NCBI GenBank assembly: GCA_024811115.1
Contig: JAKOGH010000870.1
Coordinates: 124,001 to 188,000, forward strand
Length of the DNA stretch: 64,000 nucleotides
Reading direction: 5' to 3'
DNA from: Terana coerulea
Lineage: Eukaryota; Basidiomycota; Agaricomycetes; Polyporales; Phanerochaetaceae
Every line of letters starts with the position of its first letter. Positions within the stretch are counted from its first letter, which is position 1. The translations under genes were made by a program, and so were the position numbers. Shown piece after piece: positions 14,413 to 27,023 of the stretch. Below the pieces are notes generated by a model. That model did no database searches. It saw only the letters and a list, made by a program, of their open reading frames with translations, and was not told the DNA's origin.

Positions 14413-17400
14413 ATGCCACCAGCTGCAGCCGCCGCACCCAGCAAGCGGACAACGAGTTCGAACTCTGATAGGTCTACGCTACCAAGTAGGAGGGTGGAGG
14501 ACGACGAGGTGAAGCCGTATGTCATCGTAAGCGACCTGGGGAAAGGCAGCTTCGCGACTGTTTATCGCGGATATCATGAGGTACGCCAGTGCACTCTTCT
14601 GGTCTGGCATCCAAGTCCAACAGACTTTCGGCGTAGGACAATCATCAACCTGTTGCAATCAAGACTGTCAACCGAAGTGGGCTAAGCCACAAGCTACTCG
14701 AGAACCTTCAAGGGGAGATAGACATCCTGAAGGCCCTATCACACCGACATATTACACGCTTGCTTGACATTGTGGTAAGCTGGCTTCTGCACATACAATG
14801 ATCACAGTCTTTGACGCGTCGTATATAGCAAGGAGAACGCAACATATACCTCATCATAGAGTTCTGTGCCGGCGGAGATCTCTCTAATTACATCAAGAAG
14901 CGCGGCCGTGTCGAAGGCCTGGAGTACATACCATCCCTAGGTGCTGCCCCGACGTACTATTCTCATCCAAGGACTGGCGGATTAGATGAGATTGTAGTGC
15001 GAAGTTTTCTGCGGCAACTGGGTACGTAAATCCGACATGCTTTCCTTGTTCCATCTCACCTTGTATTCCCAGCACGCGCTCTGAAGTTCCTCCGCAAGAA
15101 GACTCTCATTCATCGGGATCTCAAGCCTCAGGTGAGCTATATGCTATCGTGTAGGCACTGTCACGGTTCTTAGCTGTCATCAGAATTTGCTCTTGAATCC
15201 TCCTGCTGAGTCGGATCTGGCCAATGGTCACCCACTAGGAGTACCTATTCTGAAAGTAGCAGACTTCGGTTTCGCTCGTTCGCTGCATCCTGCTATGATG
15301 GCAGAAACCCTTTGTGGCTCTCCGTGAGTTGAATTTGATGTCTCAACTGACTCGTCCTGACGTGTGTAGATTATATATGGCACCTGAAATCCTCCGTTAC
15401 GAGAAATACGATGCTAAAGCCGACTTGTGGTCTGTGGGTGCGGTGCTCTACGAGATGGCTGTCGGACGACCGCCCTTCCGCGCCCAGAACCACATTGAGC
15501 TGATCAAGAAGATCGACTCGTCGAAAGGGGTGAAGTTTCCGGACGAAGACCCTGCTCTGGTCGCTCGTATGAAGGAAAGCGGAGAAGAGATCAAGGAGGT
15601 TCCATCGGACGTGAAAAAGCTTATACGCGGTCTGCTGAAGCGATTACCTGCAGAGAGGCTGGACTTCGATGACTTCTTCGGAAGCACCGCGATGGAGAAG
15701 TCTAAGTTTCCTCGACCGACTCGCGATGCTCCTGCGCCGCCAATCGAAGAGTTTGGCACCGGAATCGCTGACCCGATGGCCATCCCAGACCATCACCGGG
15801 TTATACCACCCGAGGTGTTGGACCCCAAAGCCATGATTCCGCCTAGCAAATTCACGTTTAGGCGACGGGACACTGGCATGGGTGAAAGGTAAGCGTGGTG
15901 CTACGCATCGCTCCTTCGTGGTATTCCAGCTGACCTTTATATTGCAGTCCACCATCGCAGCCCTCGAGGGATAGCCGTCAGTCGCCTGCCAGTAGCCCAC
16001 CTTCACGACACGCACCGTTGGCTGCCGACGTTTCGGATATACCTGGTGAAACCGAAGAGGATGGCATGCTTAGACGTGAATACGTTCTTGTGGACGATAG
16101 AAACGCTGTAGAAGTGAATCGTACATACGACGGTATGTTGCTGCTTGTTCACTACACATGTTTCCGCACTCAGCCCTCAATAGAAATCCAGTCTACTCGC
16201 AAGCGTCCTCTTCGTGAGCGCCAGGCAACTCCAGCAACATCACCCACCACCGAGACCGCCCCCGCGCCATTCCCGACCTACGAGTCCTCTCCATCGCCCA
16301 TCAGCTTCCCACCGCCTCCCAATCCCAACGCACCCCCATTGTCTGGTTCGCCATCAAGCGTCGGAGCCCGCGCCAACGCACTCACTCGTGCGCTGAACGC
16401 TGCCTCGAAGAAGCTCTTTGGTGCGTCGACTTCACCGCGCACGTCGGGCGATTACCGTCCGTACCCCTCGGCGTCGCCAAGACGACAGCAAATCATCTCT
16501 TCAAGAGGCGGTGGGCTTGGATTAGACGTGGAGGGTTTCCGGGACCCGCAAGAGGACGTGGTGCTCGAGCTGCTGGAGGAGCTTGCGCAGAAGACGGAGG
16601 TTCTCTCGCGATGGGCGGACGAGATGTACGAATACGTGAAGAAGATTCCTCAGAGTGAGTGGGGTTTGCTTTGAAACACTCACTACGTACGTGCTAACGT
16701 TGGTACACAGAGCCGTTGCCAGATCCTAGCAAGTTCGAGCGTCGCGAGGGTGAACCTGAACGGCATGCCGCCCGCCGGAAGAATGCCGATATCCAGGCTG
16801 AATACAACGCCGTGACCTGTGTCGCGGTGTGCATGCTCTTGATGTCGTTCTCGCAGAAGGGCATTGACAAGCTGCGCAACTTCCATGAGCACATGCAAAT
16901 GAGGGACCCGGATGGAGAGTATGAAGTGAGCGAGGGCTTCGATGAAGGTCAGTGCGTCGTGTGGCCGGCTAGACTGCCTACGGTTTTACTGACCATTCGG
17001 TAGCTCTGACTTGGTTCAAGGACCAGTTCATCAAATGCCATGACCGAGCGGCATTGGTGAAGACTTGGCTTCCAGCGCAGTACTCTGGTCCGCCGACTTT
17101 TTGGATCAACTGGTGTATGACCGTGCCTTGTACCTGGTGAGTACCTTGCCGTCTCGTGCAAAACACCCTTGTGATGTTGTTGTCACTTCAGAGTCGCACG
17201 GCAGCCCGCAAGGAGCTACTTGACCAGGCAACCAGTCACGACGAGTGCGAGAAGCTGTACGAAGAGTCGCTGTGGTGCCTATATGCGCTACAGGACGATC
17301 TTCTGCAGACCGACAACCCGTTCATGGAAGAAGACCGAACTACGATCGCTACCTGGATTAAACGTACGAAGTTACGACTTGTACGATGTCGTGTCCGTAT

Positions 17401-17521
17401 GGGCATGACCGACCGGGAGCGTTTGAAGGACGCACGCCTCGACCGAAACCTCGACGACGTGCAACACGACCCCGCACCATGGGATGCCGCACACTACCAA
17501 CATTCTCCGTCTCATCACTAG
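14413..17521 (+). CDS. ATG1: Serine/threonine kinase ATG1 (ULK family), autophagy initiator; one frame break near the end
   Basis: The kinase that starts autophagosome formation with ATG13 and ATG17-type partners. The N-terminal kinase domain is complete over about eight exons: glycine loop [56 protein letters not shown] joined to [16 protein letters not shown], and [21 protein letters not shown] long Pro/Ser-rich linker follows (about 15800-16500). Then comes the C-terminal MIT-like region that binds ATG13: [30 protein letters not shown] joined to [12 protein letters not shown], and [17 protein letters not shown]. The kinase plus this C-terminal pair marks ATG1 rather than another kinase. 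In the penultimate exon the T-run at 17098-17102 is one base short: adding a T gives [14 protein letters not shown] in frame with the next exon, while the frame as written stops. I take this as a sequence error. The stop is at 17521. A truncated copy lies at 27171-27968. Confidence 0.92.
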
Positions 17522-18551
17522 GAGTCAACGATATTCCCGTCCAAGAATTGACACTTAGACATCTCACCGCACTGTCTGGTATGATCCTTTTCATGCTCCC
17601 TTCTCTTCGCATCGATTCCACTGGATATTCATGGGCTGGAATGGACCAATACCATCCACTTTGTTGTATATACACTATCTAATATGTACCTCGCTGTAGT
17701 CTCATTCCACAGTTGTACCACTATCCGTCATACTTGGTTAGCATCCTGTACACTATACGATCCATTTTCTGACTACATATAACAACCTCGTTTATGAGCT
17801 CAAGCGGTGCTGTGCGATGCGCTTCAAAGCTTCAGCCTTGTCTGTTTGCGCGCTTAGTTTCCTGAGTTCCTCAATCTCTCCCCTTTTCTACCACTACCAT
17901 CGTCGACCATGTACAGCTTGCATCCTGCTGGTTTTAGCATGAGCCCAGGGCTCGTTTTGACCACTCGGCTTGGCTTTCGAGAACGTCACGCTCTGTGAGA
18001 CCATGGTAGTATCTCCCGATCAAACGGGAATGGCCCTCATCGTGAAAAGGCTTTCCCCGTCGACTGACCTGCTTGGAAGGCACCGTGCACCCTCATTCGG
18101 GTGCCGAGATGGTTTTTCATGACTCCGTAGGTTATCTTCCGTCGCTCCTCGGGGCGCTGCTGCTGATGAATTCTCTTCCAGAGACGTACGCGTACACCGG
18201 CCGCCGCCTGCCGCGTCGACCTTGGTCATCACGGTGCGACACACGGAGGCTTCTGGGCTCCTTGAGGAATACAGTCAGGGTTCTCAGTCTCATCTTCCGT
18301 GAGGCATATACAACGGATAGGGTCTGGAGATAGCAGCTACGGTCCGGAATGCTAAACCCTACAGGAGCGGATTAAGACAAGTTTGTACGTGGGCTCCCAT
18401 ATGCCGATACTGTCCCCCTCATGTCGTCATGTTTCTCATTGCCAAGTCATGTGGTCTCTGTGTCTCCAAGAGTATAAAAACCTCAACCTCTCGTCCAGGA
18501 AGATATCGCACCCTCCTCTATCCTTACTTCTACCTCGACATAAGACGCACA
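17522..18551. other. Intergenic region between ATG1 and aldo/keto reductase copy 2
   Basis: Repeated in unit 2 at about 27969-29042. Minus-strand open frames (18020-18244 and its counterpart 28549-28743) look alike only because the DNA is duplicated. The frames differ in their ends and carry no motif, so they are not called genes. Confidence 0.6.
18473..18479 (+). promoter_or_regulatory. TATA box of aldo/keto reductase copy 2
   Basis: TATAAAA 73 bases before the ATG at 18552. Conserved in copy 3. Confidence 0.6.
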
Positions 18552-19975
18552 ATGAGTCTCTGGGCAACTCCTGCTGAACCCGCCACCAAGCTTGGTCGCC
18601 ATCGCCAGCTCGCACCTCTCGCAGGTGTACATGTGTCGCCCATCCAGCTTGGTGCGATGAGCATTGGCGACAAGTGGGCATCGTTGGGCATGGGTGCGAT
18701 GGACAAGGAGAGCAGCTTCAAGTTGCTCGACGCGTTCTACGAGGCTGGGGGCAACTTTATTGACACCGCAAACGGCTAGTAAGTCATCGACACCCTGTTT
18801 TACTAGCCGATGTGTTAACGTTACTTCAGCCAGGATCAGTCATCCGAGGAGTTTATCGGTGAATGGATGGAGAAGCGCAACATTCGCAACCAAATAGTTC
18901 TTGCCACGAAGGTCAGCAAACATCATTTTAGGATCTATGTACCATCGCACTAACATTGGCCTAGTACACCACGAACTACAAGCGCGGCGCACCGGTGAGC
19001 GAGATTGCCCAGAAGACGCAATATGTTGGGAACAACATCAAGTCGCTGCACAACTCCGTCAACGACTCGCTCCAGAAGCTCCGGACCGACTACATCGACA
19101 TCCTTTACGTTCACTGGTGGGACTATACGACTGGTATCGAGGAAGTCATGAACGGCCTCCACAACCTTGTCACCCAGGGCAAGGTGCTGTACCTCGGCAT
19201 CTCGGACACGCCGGCGTGGGTCGTGTCGAAGGCCAACACATACGCGCGCATGAGTGGCAAGACGCCGTTTGTCATCTATCAGGGCGCGTGGAGCATCCTT
19301 CAGCGCGACTTCGAGCGTGATATCCTGCCTATGGCTCTGGATGAAGGTGCGTGTGTGTGTCGTGGTCCAGCGGATCTTGAATTGAACGGCATTCTGCACC
19401 TAGGTATGGCACTGGCTCCATGGAATGTGCTCGCTGCCGGTAAAATCCGCACGGACGCAGAGGAACAGAAGCGTATCGAGTCAGGCGAAAACGGACGATC
19501 TTTGTTCGGAGATTGGAAGCGTTCCGAAAACGAACGTAAGGTATGCCTGGAGCTCGAGAAGGTCGCGGAGGAGATCGGTGCGAAGCACATCACCTCGGGT
19601 AAGTAAGGATATTTACAATCATGGGCAACTTAATAACCTTTGCTCTGTAGTCGCTATCGCATATCTCATGCAGAAAGCTCCATACGTCTTCCCCATCATC
19701 GGCGGCCGCAAGATCGAGCACTTGCACGCCAACATCGAGGCGCTCGATATCTCGCTCAGTCCGGAGCAAATCAAGACTCTCGACGACATTGTCCCTTTCA
19801 ACAAGGGCTTCCCATTCAGTAACTTCGTGAGTTACATGCTGCTCGCACATATCTGTCAGCTGACTGAGTGTACACGACACAGGGCGATGGCTCGGAGTAT
19901 TCGAGGTTATACAATTCTGCGGGTCACTTCGACAAGTGGCCTGTTCCTCAGCCTATTCGCCCCCGCCGCACATAG
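18552..19975 (+). CDS. Aldo/keto reductase, aryl-alcohol-dehydrogenase type, copy 2 (intact)
   Basis: NADPH-dependent reductase; relatives reduce aromatic aldehydes from lignin breakdown, but the substrate here is inferred only. The frame is unbroken through six exons: [48 protein letters not shown] joined to YQDQSSEEF (tetrad Asp and Tyr), [13 protein letters not shown] (Lys), and [18 protein letters not shown] (His). Then [54 protein letters not shown], and [16 protein letters not shown]. The last exon, after an intron opening at GTGAGT near 19828, reads [20 protein letters not shown] and ends PIRPRRT with the stop at 19973-19975. The start at 18552 follows the TATA box. Unit 2 of the duplication contains copy 3, very similar; copy 1 (inverted, 4464-5947) is more distant. 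Confidence 0.93.
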
Positions 19976-20705
19976 ACATGTAGAAGACGTCCTTGTAACT
20001 TACAATGCAGAGAAAATCAGCGGATCTTTATGAGACGATATGCCAGTAAGCAAATAACATGGGATCTGTGGGAACAAATCAGAGTACAGAATTCTCTCCG
20101 CTTTCACCTGGCTAGGTCCAAGTTGTCTCTTTGACAATACCTCTAATAGACGCATTAGAACGCGTTTCAATGTGTTCGGTTTGAAATGAGTTGGTGTTAG
20201 CAAGATGCGGTACTGTAATGACTTAAAATGACTTGGCCCATTCCCTTGCTCCTGCATTGCTCATGAATGCCCAAGTTATGGCTGTCACATTTTCAAATCC
20301 GCGGGTTAGTCCGATAAATAGCTTTTACGACAGGTCATAAATGGGTTACCGTATAGCTAAGACGGTAAGTACCAAAAATCGTAGCGTGGCTGGCGTGTGT
20401 AGGTCAATCCAACGTGCTTGAGCATTGCAGAGGTGCCGCACAGCAAGCCTGAGCACTGTACGAAAACAACCACTGTTTTTAGAAACAGATATTTGCAGAT
20501 CATTCAAAAGAAAACGGCAATGCGATACATTCGGCTTTCTGCCACCTTGTCAGAGATGAGCGAGGTGCGACTGAGTGCTTCATGGGAATTTTGTGGCGTT
20601 CGGCAATCACCCCGTGCCGGATATCCCCGGAGGCTAATCACGTTTGCTCGGGCTTGAAGCCAACTTAGCCCTCAACTTTGCCTCAATTTCTCGCAACACG
20701 ACGAG
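19976..20705. other. 3' flank of aldo/keto reductase copy 2
   Basis: No gene recognised. Aligns with 30466-31250 in unit 2. Confidence 0.5.
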
Positions 20706-20719
20706 GATTGTGTCGTGTA
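20706..20719 (+). repeat. Left target-site duplication of the retrotransposon
   Basis: GATTGTGTCGTGTA, identical to 27041-27054 immediately after the poly(A) tail. Confidence 0.93.
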
Positions 20720-20893
20720 CAGCCCTCCTTGACTTCATACCACCACCATCGCCTTAGACGCCCGTGCCGTCTGAGCTCGCTGTCGAGCCACTCACCCTCT
20801 ACAGTGCTCACCTCCATCTCTTAGAAGGTCTGTCTTTTATTCAAGTAGTATACTGATCCCCTCTTTCCTTTAGGTTTCTCGGTTTCCCCGTCA

Positions 20894-21271
20894 ATGGAGG
20901 GTCCCGAGGCTTCTTGCCCGCTCTGCGGGTGGGCGGCTTCGGGCCTGAATGGCTCTGAGTCGCCCTTTGTAGCTGATGGGCAGCCCAGAGACGTTCGTCG
21001 TCGCTGGTGCCCCCATCAGCATAGTTTTGCCCTCGTATTGAGAGGGCACCGTTTGCACGGAATAGCAAAAAGGCCCCCAGCAGAGATGCGGGGGTTTCCT
21101 TGGGCCTGCTGGCAACAGCGGGCACAGGGCGGAGTACGGGCGCCTGCGGCCATGCCCAAAGGGCGTGGTTGCGATCGCTCGGACAGATTTGGCTCGGGCT
21201 GCAGGGATGCACACCGGGAGGAAGTGGTACAAGGTTCAGGCCTGTACGTACGATGTAACGAGATTAATTAA
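20894..21271 (+). pseudogene. 5' open frame of the LINE with Cys/His pairs (possible ORF1 remnant)
   Basis: A 125-codon frame near the element start has CPLCGWAASGL and, about 30 residues on, RRRWCPHQH, so a zinc-binding arrangement is conceivable. A second short frame (21574-21867) is Ser/Glu-rich. I cannot show that either is a nucleic-acid-binding ORF1 product. Confidence 0.3.
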
Positions 21272-21920
21272 TAAAATCGTTGTTCTCAATTTCAGTCGGA
21301 CCGCTTGTGCCGGACTGGGATGGGGTATAGGGGCTGCAGAGCGGGCATTTGAGTGCCGGCTGTGTGGAACCTGGAATTAGCTGAACCTCATGAGGTATGG
21401 CATGAAGATAGGGGAAAGTACGTGTACCTACCCCAAAAGGAGTGAGAGGCAGTGCAATCAGTTACTGTTACTGCCTCACACTAAATTGAGGAGATGCGTG
21501 AGAATGGGTCCCGGGGACATTCAACACGCTACTCTCCGTGTAGAATACCTAGTGCACCATACCAACGTGTCCTATGTATAACAACCAATATGATGCTGAT
21601 TCCGTATTACCGCCGCCTCTAAACCCCCAGCCAACCGATAAAAAGGAAGGCTTGGCGTCTAGGGAGAAAGAACAAGCGTCTATTAGCGCTTACAGCTACC
21701 GAAACAAGGGTACCCCGAGCAATCGGAGCGTATCCATTGAGGAAATAGAGGAAGGGGATGAGAAATCCCCAACCAGTAGCATCCATTCCCTGCCACCATC
21801 CTTGGATGTCGAACGGAGACAATACGAGGGAGGGAAGGGAGGAACAAGACTCGACAGAGTCATCTGAATCAGATAGAGTGATCGAATCTGAGGCGGAGAT
21901 AGAAAACGAAGCCCGAGGCA

Positions 21921-22830
21921 CTCAAATGCATCAGTGCAAACGTCCAAAATTCTAGAGCAAACCTTAACATGCTCCTAGAGAGAAACCTAGACCATGACAT
22001 CATATGTGTCCAGGAACCGTTTTGGGGCTTCATCAAGAATGTCGCCTCAAGCACAAACAAGGATGGTGATGAGTATCACCAGACATGTAAACACCGAAAC
22101 TTCATATGTTTAAGAGCAAGCGAGACATCGAGGGGTGTCCGTTTATATCAACAGAAAGTGGGCGTCCACGAGCCCACAAGTGAGACTTAGCTGTGTCAAA
22201 CACCAGGACATCGTGTGCGTAAGCATGCAGTTCCAAGACAAGGAATTTACACTCCTCAATGTGTACAATGACGGTAAAACGTTTAGTGCGGTCAAGTACC
22301 TGCAGGACCATGCGGAGGATCTTCTCCCAATTGCGTTCATGGTAGGAGATTTCAACCTGAGGCACCCATATTGGGACTATCAGGAACAGAAACTCGTTGA
22401 TGAAGGAAGGAGCAACGAGATAAGAAACAAACAATCGAGCCTAGATCTCATTGATTTGGCAGAAACGTACATGGAGCTCGTGCTTCTAAACGACAAAAGG
22501 GGACCGGCCACGTGGGAATCACATAATGTGAAACTACGAAAGGGAGTCCTGGACTTGGTTTGGGTGGACCCGAAACTCGGCGAGTACGGGAACCTAAACG
22601 TAAAAATGCATGAACGTCGAGGCGATCATGCAGTATTAGAGTGGCAGATGCCCATAGAAGTAGAGCCGGAGATTGTCCCCACTGTAAAAAGAGGGTCCAT
22701 TGAAGGTGGCATATTCATGAAAGAAGTTAGGGTGGCGTTAAACAATGCCCTACCAATTTCCGAAGATTGGTTCACGTCAGCTGAAGACGTGGAGGAGTAT
22801 GGTGACAAAATCGCCGGAGATCTTTGAAAC
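21921..22830 (+). pseudogene. LINE AP-like endonuclease domain (exonuclease-endonuclease-phosphatase fold)
   Basis: The domain nicks target DNA to prime reverse transcription. Visible motifs are LKCISANVQNSRANLNMLL, the catalytic Glu in IICVQEPFWG, MVGDFNLRHPYWD (metal and substrate Asp/Asn), KGVLDLVWVD and the final GDHAVLEW, where most relatives have SDH. One frame change near 22130-22140 is needed to join RGV to SVYINRKWAS. An upstream ATG is not evident; the part before 21921 is in other frames. Confidence 0.85.
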
Positions 22831-23124
22831 CTTATGGGGAGAACATTCGAGACCCCCTAAAAAGTGCGCCAAGTCTAAATCTTGGTGGACGAGTGAGTGC
22901 AATAAGCGGGCAGGAGAGCAGCGCAAAGCACTAAAACAGAGATCAGCATGGAGGACGGAGAGGTCCAGGCTGAGAAAGAACATCATCACATGGCCTGAGC
23001 ACGAGGAGGTGGGCTCATGGGCCTTGAGGATTGATGAAATTGATGCACTATGCGACGATCACAAGGAAGTGGTCGAAAAAGCAGGCAAGAGGCTAGCTGA
23101 GCGGTCTCCAAAGCTAAGACCAAA

Positions 23125-25147
23125 ATGTTTGACAAGGTCATCGCCAAATGTCATTCATCCAGAATCTGGGATATGGTTGAGTGGACCAAGCCCAGAAAAG
23201 TGTCCGCGAACACAGGCCTTGTCGATAGACAAGGCGAGCCAGCTGATTCGGAAGAGAAGTTAGGAAAACTCTTCCAGGAACAGTTTACACCGGAGAATCC
23301 ACGCAAAGTGGATATGTCCATTCTCGGTGAATTTGAAACTCACGAGAAAAGAGAGTTCAAGAACTTCAGCAGGCACGAGCTGCGGAAGGAATTGGCGCTC
23401 ACTAGCAACTTCTCAGCGCCCTGGCTCAGATAACGTGTCATGGTTCTGGTTGAAGCACATTGTTACCGATGCGAGAGAACTCCCTATGGTGAAGAGGGAG
23501 ATGAAATCGACATGGAGAGGCCTATCTTGGCTTACTTCAACGCTGCATAAAATTCGGGGTTCACCCTAGAATATTTAAACAGTCTAGGACTGTTGTTATT
23601 CAAGCCAAATAAGCTGGATTACACGAAGGCTAAGGCTTACAGACCGATAGTTCTCCTAAACTGCTTAGGAAAACTGTTGGAAAAACTCATCGCCAGACGC
23701 ATGCAGTTTGACGGACAGAAGTACGGCATCATGCACCCGAATCAGTTCGGCGGCACAATGCAGCACAGCACTACGGACGCGGGCATACAACTCGTGCACA
23801 ACATTAAACAGGCATGGAAGCAGGGAATGGAGTCGTCAGCCCTGCTTCTTGATGTCTCACAATTCTTCCCTTCCATCAATCATGAATTGATGGCAGGCAT
23901 TCTACGGAAACAGGGCTTTAACAAGGCATTGTGTTCATACTTTGAGAACTACCTTGTCGATAGACAAACACAGTTCATATTCAATGGGAAACAGATGGAT
24001 CCCATGGACTTTTCGACCGGCGTCGGGCAGGGTTCAGCCCTGTCCCCGATACTGACCGGATTGTACATTGCGCCGTGGCTACACAAAGTGGCAGCTACAA
24101 AGCGCGTGATCAAAATATCACATGATGGTGAGGTTCACGTGTTAAGGCACGATTGGACCCCTAAAGAGATTAAAGCAAATGGTCACACGACCATTCAATT
24201 CTTCGTGGATGATGGACTCATTTACGTAGCCGGAAAGATGGACTCCGATGACCGGAGGACCAACTTAAGTATAATAACCTACTGTTAAAGGCAGTATTTG
24301 CGGAAGTCATGTCAGGTCTCAATCGAATGGGATTGGGAGCTGAAGCAGACAAACTAGAACTAATGCACTTCCCGTAAAAAGAGTGCAGGAGAATGGAATG
24401 AGAAAGACCCACTAGGGCCGAAACTCAGAGTCAAGGTTGACGGAGTCATGCACACCGTTAAGCCAGCTCACAAAATGAGATACCTCGGATTCTACCTGGA
24501 TCCAACGTTATCATTTAGAGATCACATCAAGTTTTACGCCACCAGGCTGCAGCACGGTGAACGCCCTCAGGATGCTGGGGAACTCAAACCGAGGGTTCAA
24601 ACCCAAGGATAAGAGAAGGCTGTACGTATCATGTGTTATGCCGATCATAACATATGGCGCCCAACTGTGGTGGCGCCCAGACTGGTCTGGACTGAATGGC
24701 GCATGCCATCAGCTACAGTTGGCCCAAAACAGAGGCGCCAGATGGATAACGGGAGGCTTCAAAAGTACTCCCATTGGAGCGATGGAGACAATGGCAGGAC
24801 TACTGCCCATTAAGCTCCAAATCAATAAATTTATGCACAAACAGTGTTTGCGCACTAGAACGCTGCATGAGGGACACCTCACAAGGGCACATCTCACGGC
24901 CGGATTGGAGGTGAATTCCACCAACATTGTTGCTCCCTTCCCATACAAGGAAAGGAAGACGAGAGATGCAGACACCCCTATGGTACACATTAACCATAAG
25001 GGGAAGATCAGCAACGAGGACTTTGATCTTGTCAACCCTGAGTGCCGACCTGGCGACAGGTTAATTGACGAGTACTATGACAATGACCGCATTAGTATTA
25101 ATACTAAAGCGCCAACAAAGAGCTCAGAAGGTTCCCCATATGGCTAA
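23125..25147 (+). pseudogene. LINE reverse transcriptase domain
   Basis: After a linker with an HSSRIWDMVEWTKPRK block, the palm and fingers appear: AKAYRPIVLLNCLGKLLEKL, the palm Asp in LLLDVSQFFPSINHELM, GVGQGSALSPILTGLYIAPW, and the active-site pair in IQFFVDDGLIYV. The thumb-side block RYLGFYLDPTLSFRDHI follows, then RRLYVSCVMPIITYGAQLWW. Frame changes occur near 23400-23600 (after TSNFSAP), near 24285-24400, and at about 24545. Both catalytic Asp of the VDD motif are present. Confidence 0.9.
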
Positions 25148-25185
25148 AGGAGGTTTTCCTCCGAAGCTAGAAGAAGCTACCAAGT

Positions 25186-25640
25186 CGGAAACGACGAGGG
25201 TGGTTTTCACAGACGGGTCCCAAAAAGGACAAAAGTCATTTGAAAAACTCCGAACAGGAGCAAGCTGGAAGGTGTACAATCACGATGGCACCTCAAAACA
25301 AGGTTTCTTTGGGTGTGGGAAAGCAACTCCGTATGATGCGGAGATGATGGCCCTGGCCAAAGGAATCAAAGAAGCTGTCAGCGATGCGGCAGACGGTATC
25401 CGCACCATACAGGTCTTCGCAGACAATATAGGGGCGATTGAATCCATTCTTAAACTTGATAAGGGAAATTCCCAGATGGTTGCAGTCATGACGTGCAAAG
25501 TTGCACGAGCATGGTTAGACAAGAGCCCAAGAAACAAAATTGTGCTCAATTAGTGCCCGGGCCATCGTGACGTGCCTCAGAACGAGGAGGTCGACAAGTT
25601 GGCGGGAGAAGGGGCAAAGGCTGAGGCACAACCACACTAC
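25186..25640 (+). pseudogene. LINE RNase H domain, interrupted by an in-frame stop
   Basis: RNase H motifs run RVVFTDGSQKGQ (first Asp), DAEMMALAKGI (Glu), QVFADNIGAIESI (Asp), and CPGHRDVPQNEEVDKLAGE (His and last Asp). Between NKIVLN and CPGHRDV the frame has TAG at 25552-25554, where the family normally has Trp, so TGG to TAG is the likely change. This stop would truncate the polyprotein. Confidence 0.87.
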
Positions 25641-25933
25641 GTGTCGCAGTCCATTGCCCTGCAGTCTATGGACGAACTTACCACAAAATGTGGTCAAACA
25701 TGCGCAGAGACATGAAATACTGCTAGGAAGAACGTGGAAAACACTAAGTCAATTTCCGAACAGTGGATCTAAACATGACCAGGCCGAATGTTACGTGGAA
25801 ATACTCCATGAACTGGTACCTGAAAACCATGGGAAAGGATCAGAAAACCTTCTCCCGTTTCGTACGCTTCAGGAGCAATCACTTCCCACACGGAGCGTGA
25901 GACAAAAGATCAACCTCCCGATCAGGAGAAGGT

Positions 25934-26648
25934 CGCCCAGTGCTGGTGCAGCGGAGACGCAGAAACACGCGATCATATCCTGTATGATTGCAAGTTGTGG
26001 ACGCACCGCTTCATCAGAGAAGGAAATCATCAATTCACAGACAGAGAATTGTTTGAAATAGCGGAGAGATACGGGAGCGAGGCACCATCCATGATGCTGA
26101 TGCTCGCTGGAGAGTCTTTGCATTTACCAAAGAGGACATTGCTCTCTTCGAAACTGAACCCAATGGTGGCCACATTCAAGTGGCTCGAACTGAGGGAACA
26201 GATATATGATGACGAGCACAATGGGGTCCCGGAAGAGGACTCTCTTGCTGCCCTCAAAGCAGACCTTCACGGAAGAATGCGCAGACTAGCGCGCTTCCAG
26301 TGGGACATACAACACGCTCCGGCACTTCTCAGTAGATGGAAGAAGGCCGAGGAAATGGTGGATTGGGATAAACTCGATCTAGTCTTTGACCAGTGGTGGG
26401 GTGGCACGCGGTCAACAATATCCCGGAACAAATTCGGATCAGATATAGACGAGGGAGATGAGAATAAGCTCCTTGTCGAGTTCAGTTGGGACCTAGACAC
26501 CACCCTAGCGATCGAAGAAGATCTTCGGTCGCGCGAGGGTAGGGAGTGGATTGAAAGGGAAAAGGCCGGGTTCATAGACCGGCTGCGAAAGTACCAGACA
26601 CCCACTCGCCGTCATAAGGAAACCACCAAAGGCCAGCATGTGGCTTGA
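25934..26648 (+). pseudogene. LINE C-terminal zinc knuckle and extension
   Basis: KVAQCWCSGDAETRDHILYD followed by Cys is the C-x-C...H-x4-C knuckle that closes many LINE ORF2 proteins. Uninterrupted coding continues for about 220 residues (ELREQIYDDEHNGVPEEDSL; WDKLDLVFDQWWGG) to a stop at 26648. The extension is charged and I know no function for it. Confidence 0.7.
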
Positions 26649-27023
26649 TCCTGCATGGGTGCAGGAACAGAGATATAAGTACCGTAAAGGTGCTCATTCA
26701 GACTATGTAGGGCTATATGCCTACATGTAGTGCGGCGTGGTTTTCTCATTTCTCTCTGTGCGGAGGGATTCTCGAGTCTCGGGTTCAAACCTGGCTCTGG
26801 GCAGGCGTTTTCTCGAGGGCATCGGGTTTCGGGCCAGAGTGCCGCCGAAGGCCGCCCTTCCTGTCCGTAAGGGGGAAGAAAAGGGCATCTATCCCAGGGG
26901 GTGCCCCGGCGAGTCGACACCACGGACACACGGATTCACACTCAACGGACCCAGTAGATACAGATCTATTAGCACCGGAGCTCATGCGGTTCGTCCCGCG
27001 CTTCGTTACCAATATCAGATTTC

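Larger units (their letters stand above)
16326..20719. repeat. Tandem duplication, unit 1 (ATG1 3' part plus aldo/keto reductase copy 2)
   Basis: The stretch beginning inside the ATG1 linker exon (CACCCCCATTGTCTGGTTCG at about 16326) is repeated, diverged but co-linear, from about 27171. Unit 1 resumes after the retrotransposon at 27041 and can be aligned with unit 2 to about 27115. It includes the ATG1 3' end, the ATG1-reductase intergenic region, the reductase with its TATA box, and the following flank. Confidence 0.85.

Noticed and set aside
18020..18244. Minus-strand frame repeated at 28549-28743
   Set aside because: Similarity comes from the DNA duplication; ends and frames differ between the copies and there is no motif.
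26770..26810. GGTTCAAACC-like T-arm in the LINE 3' region
   Set aside because: No complete cloverleaf could be drawn; it is simply part of the retrotransposon tail.
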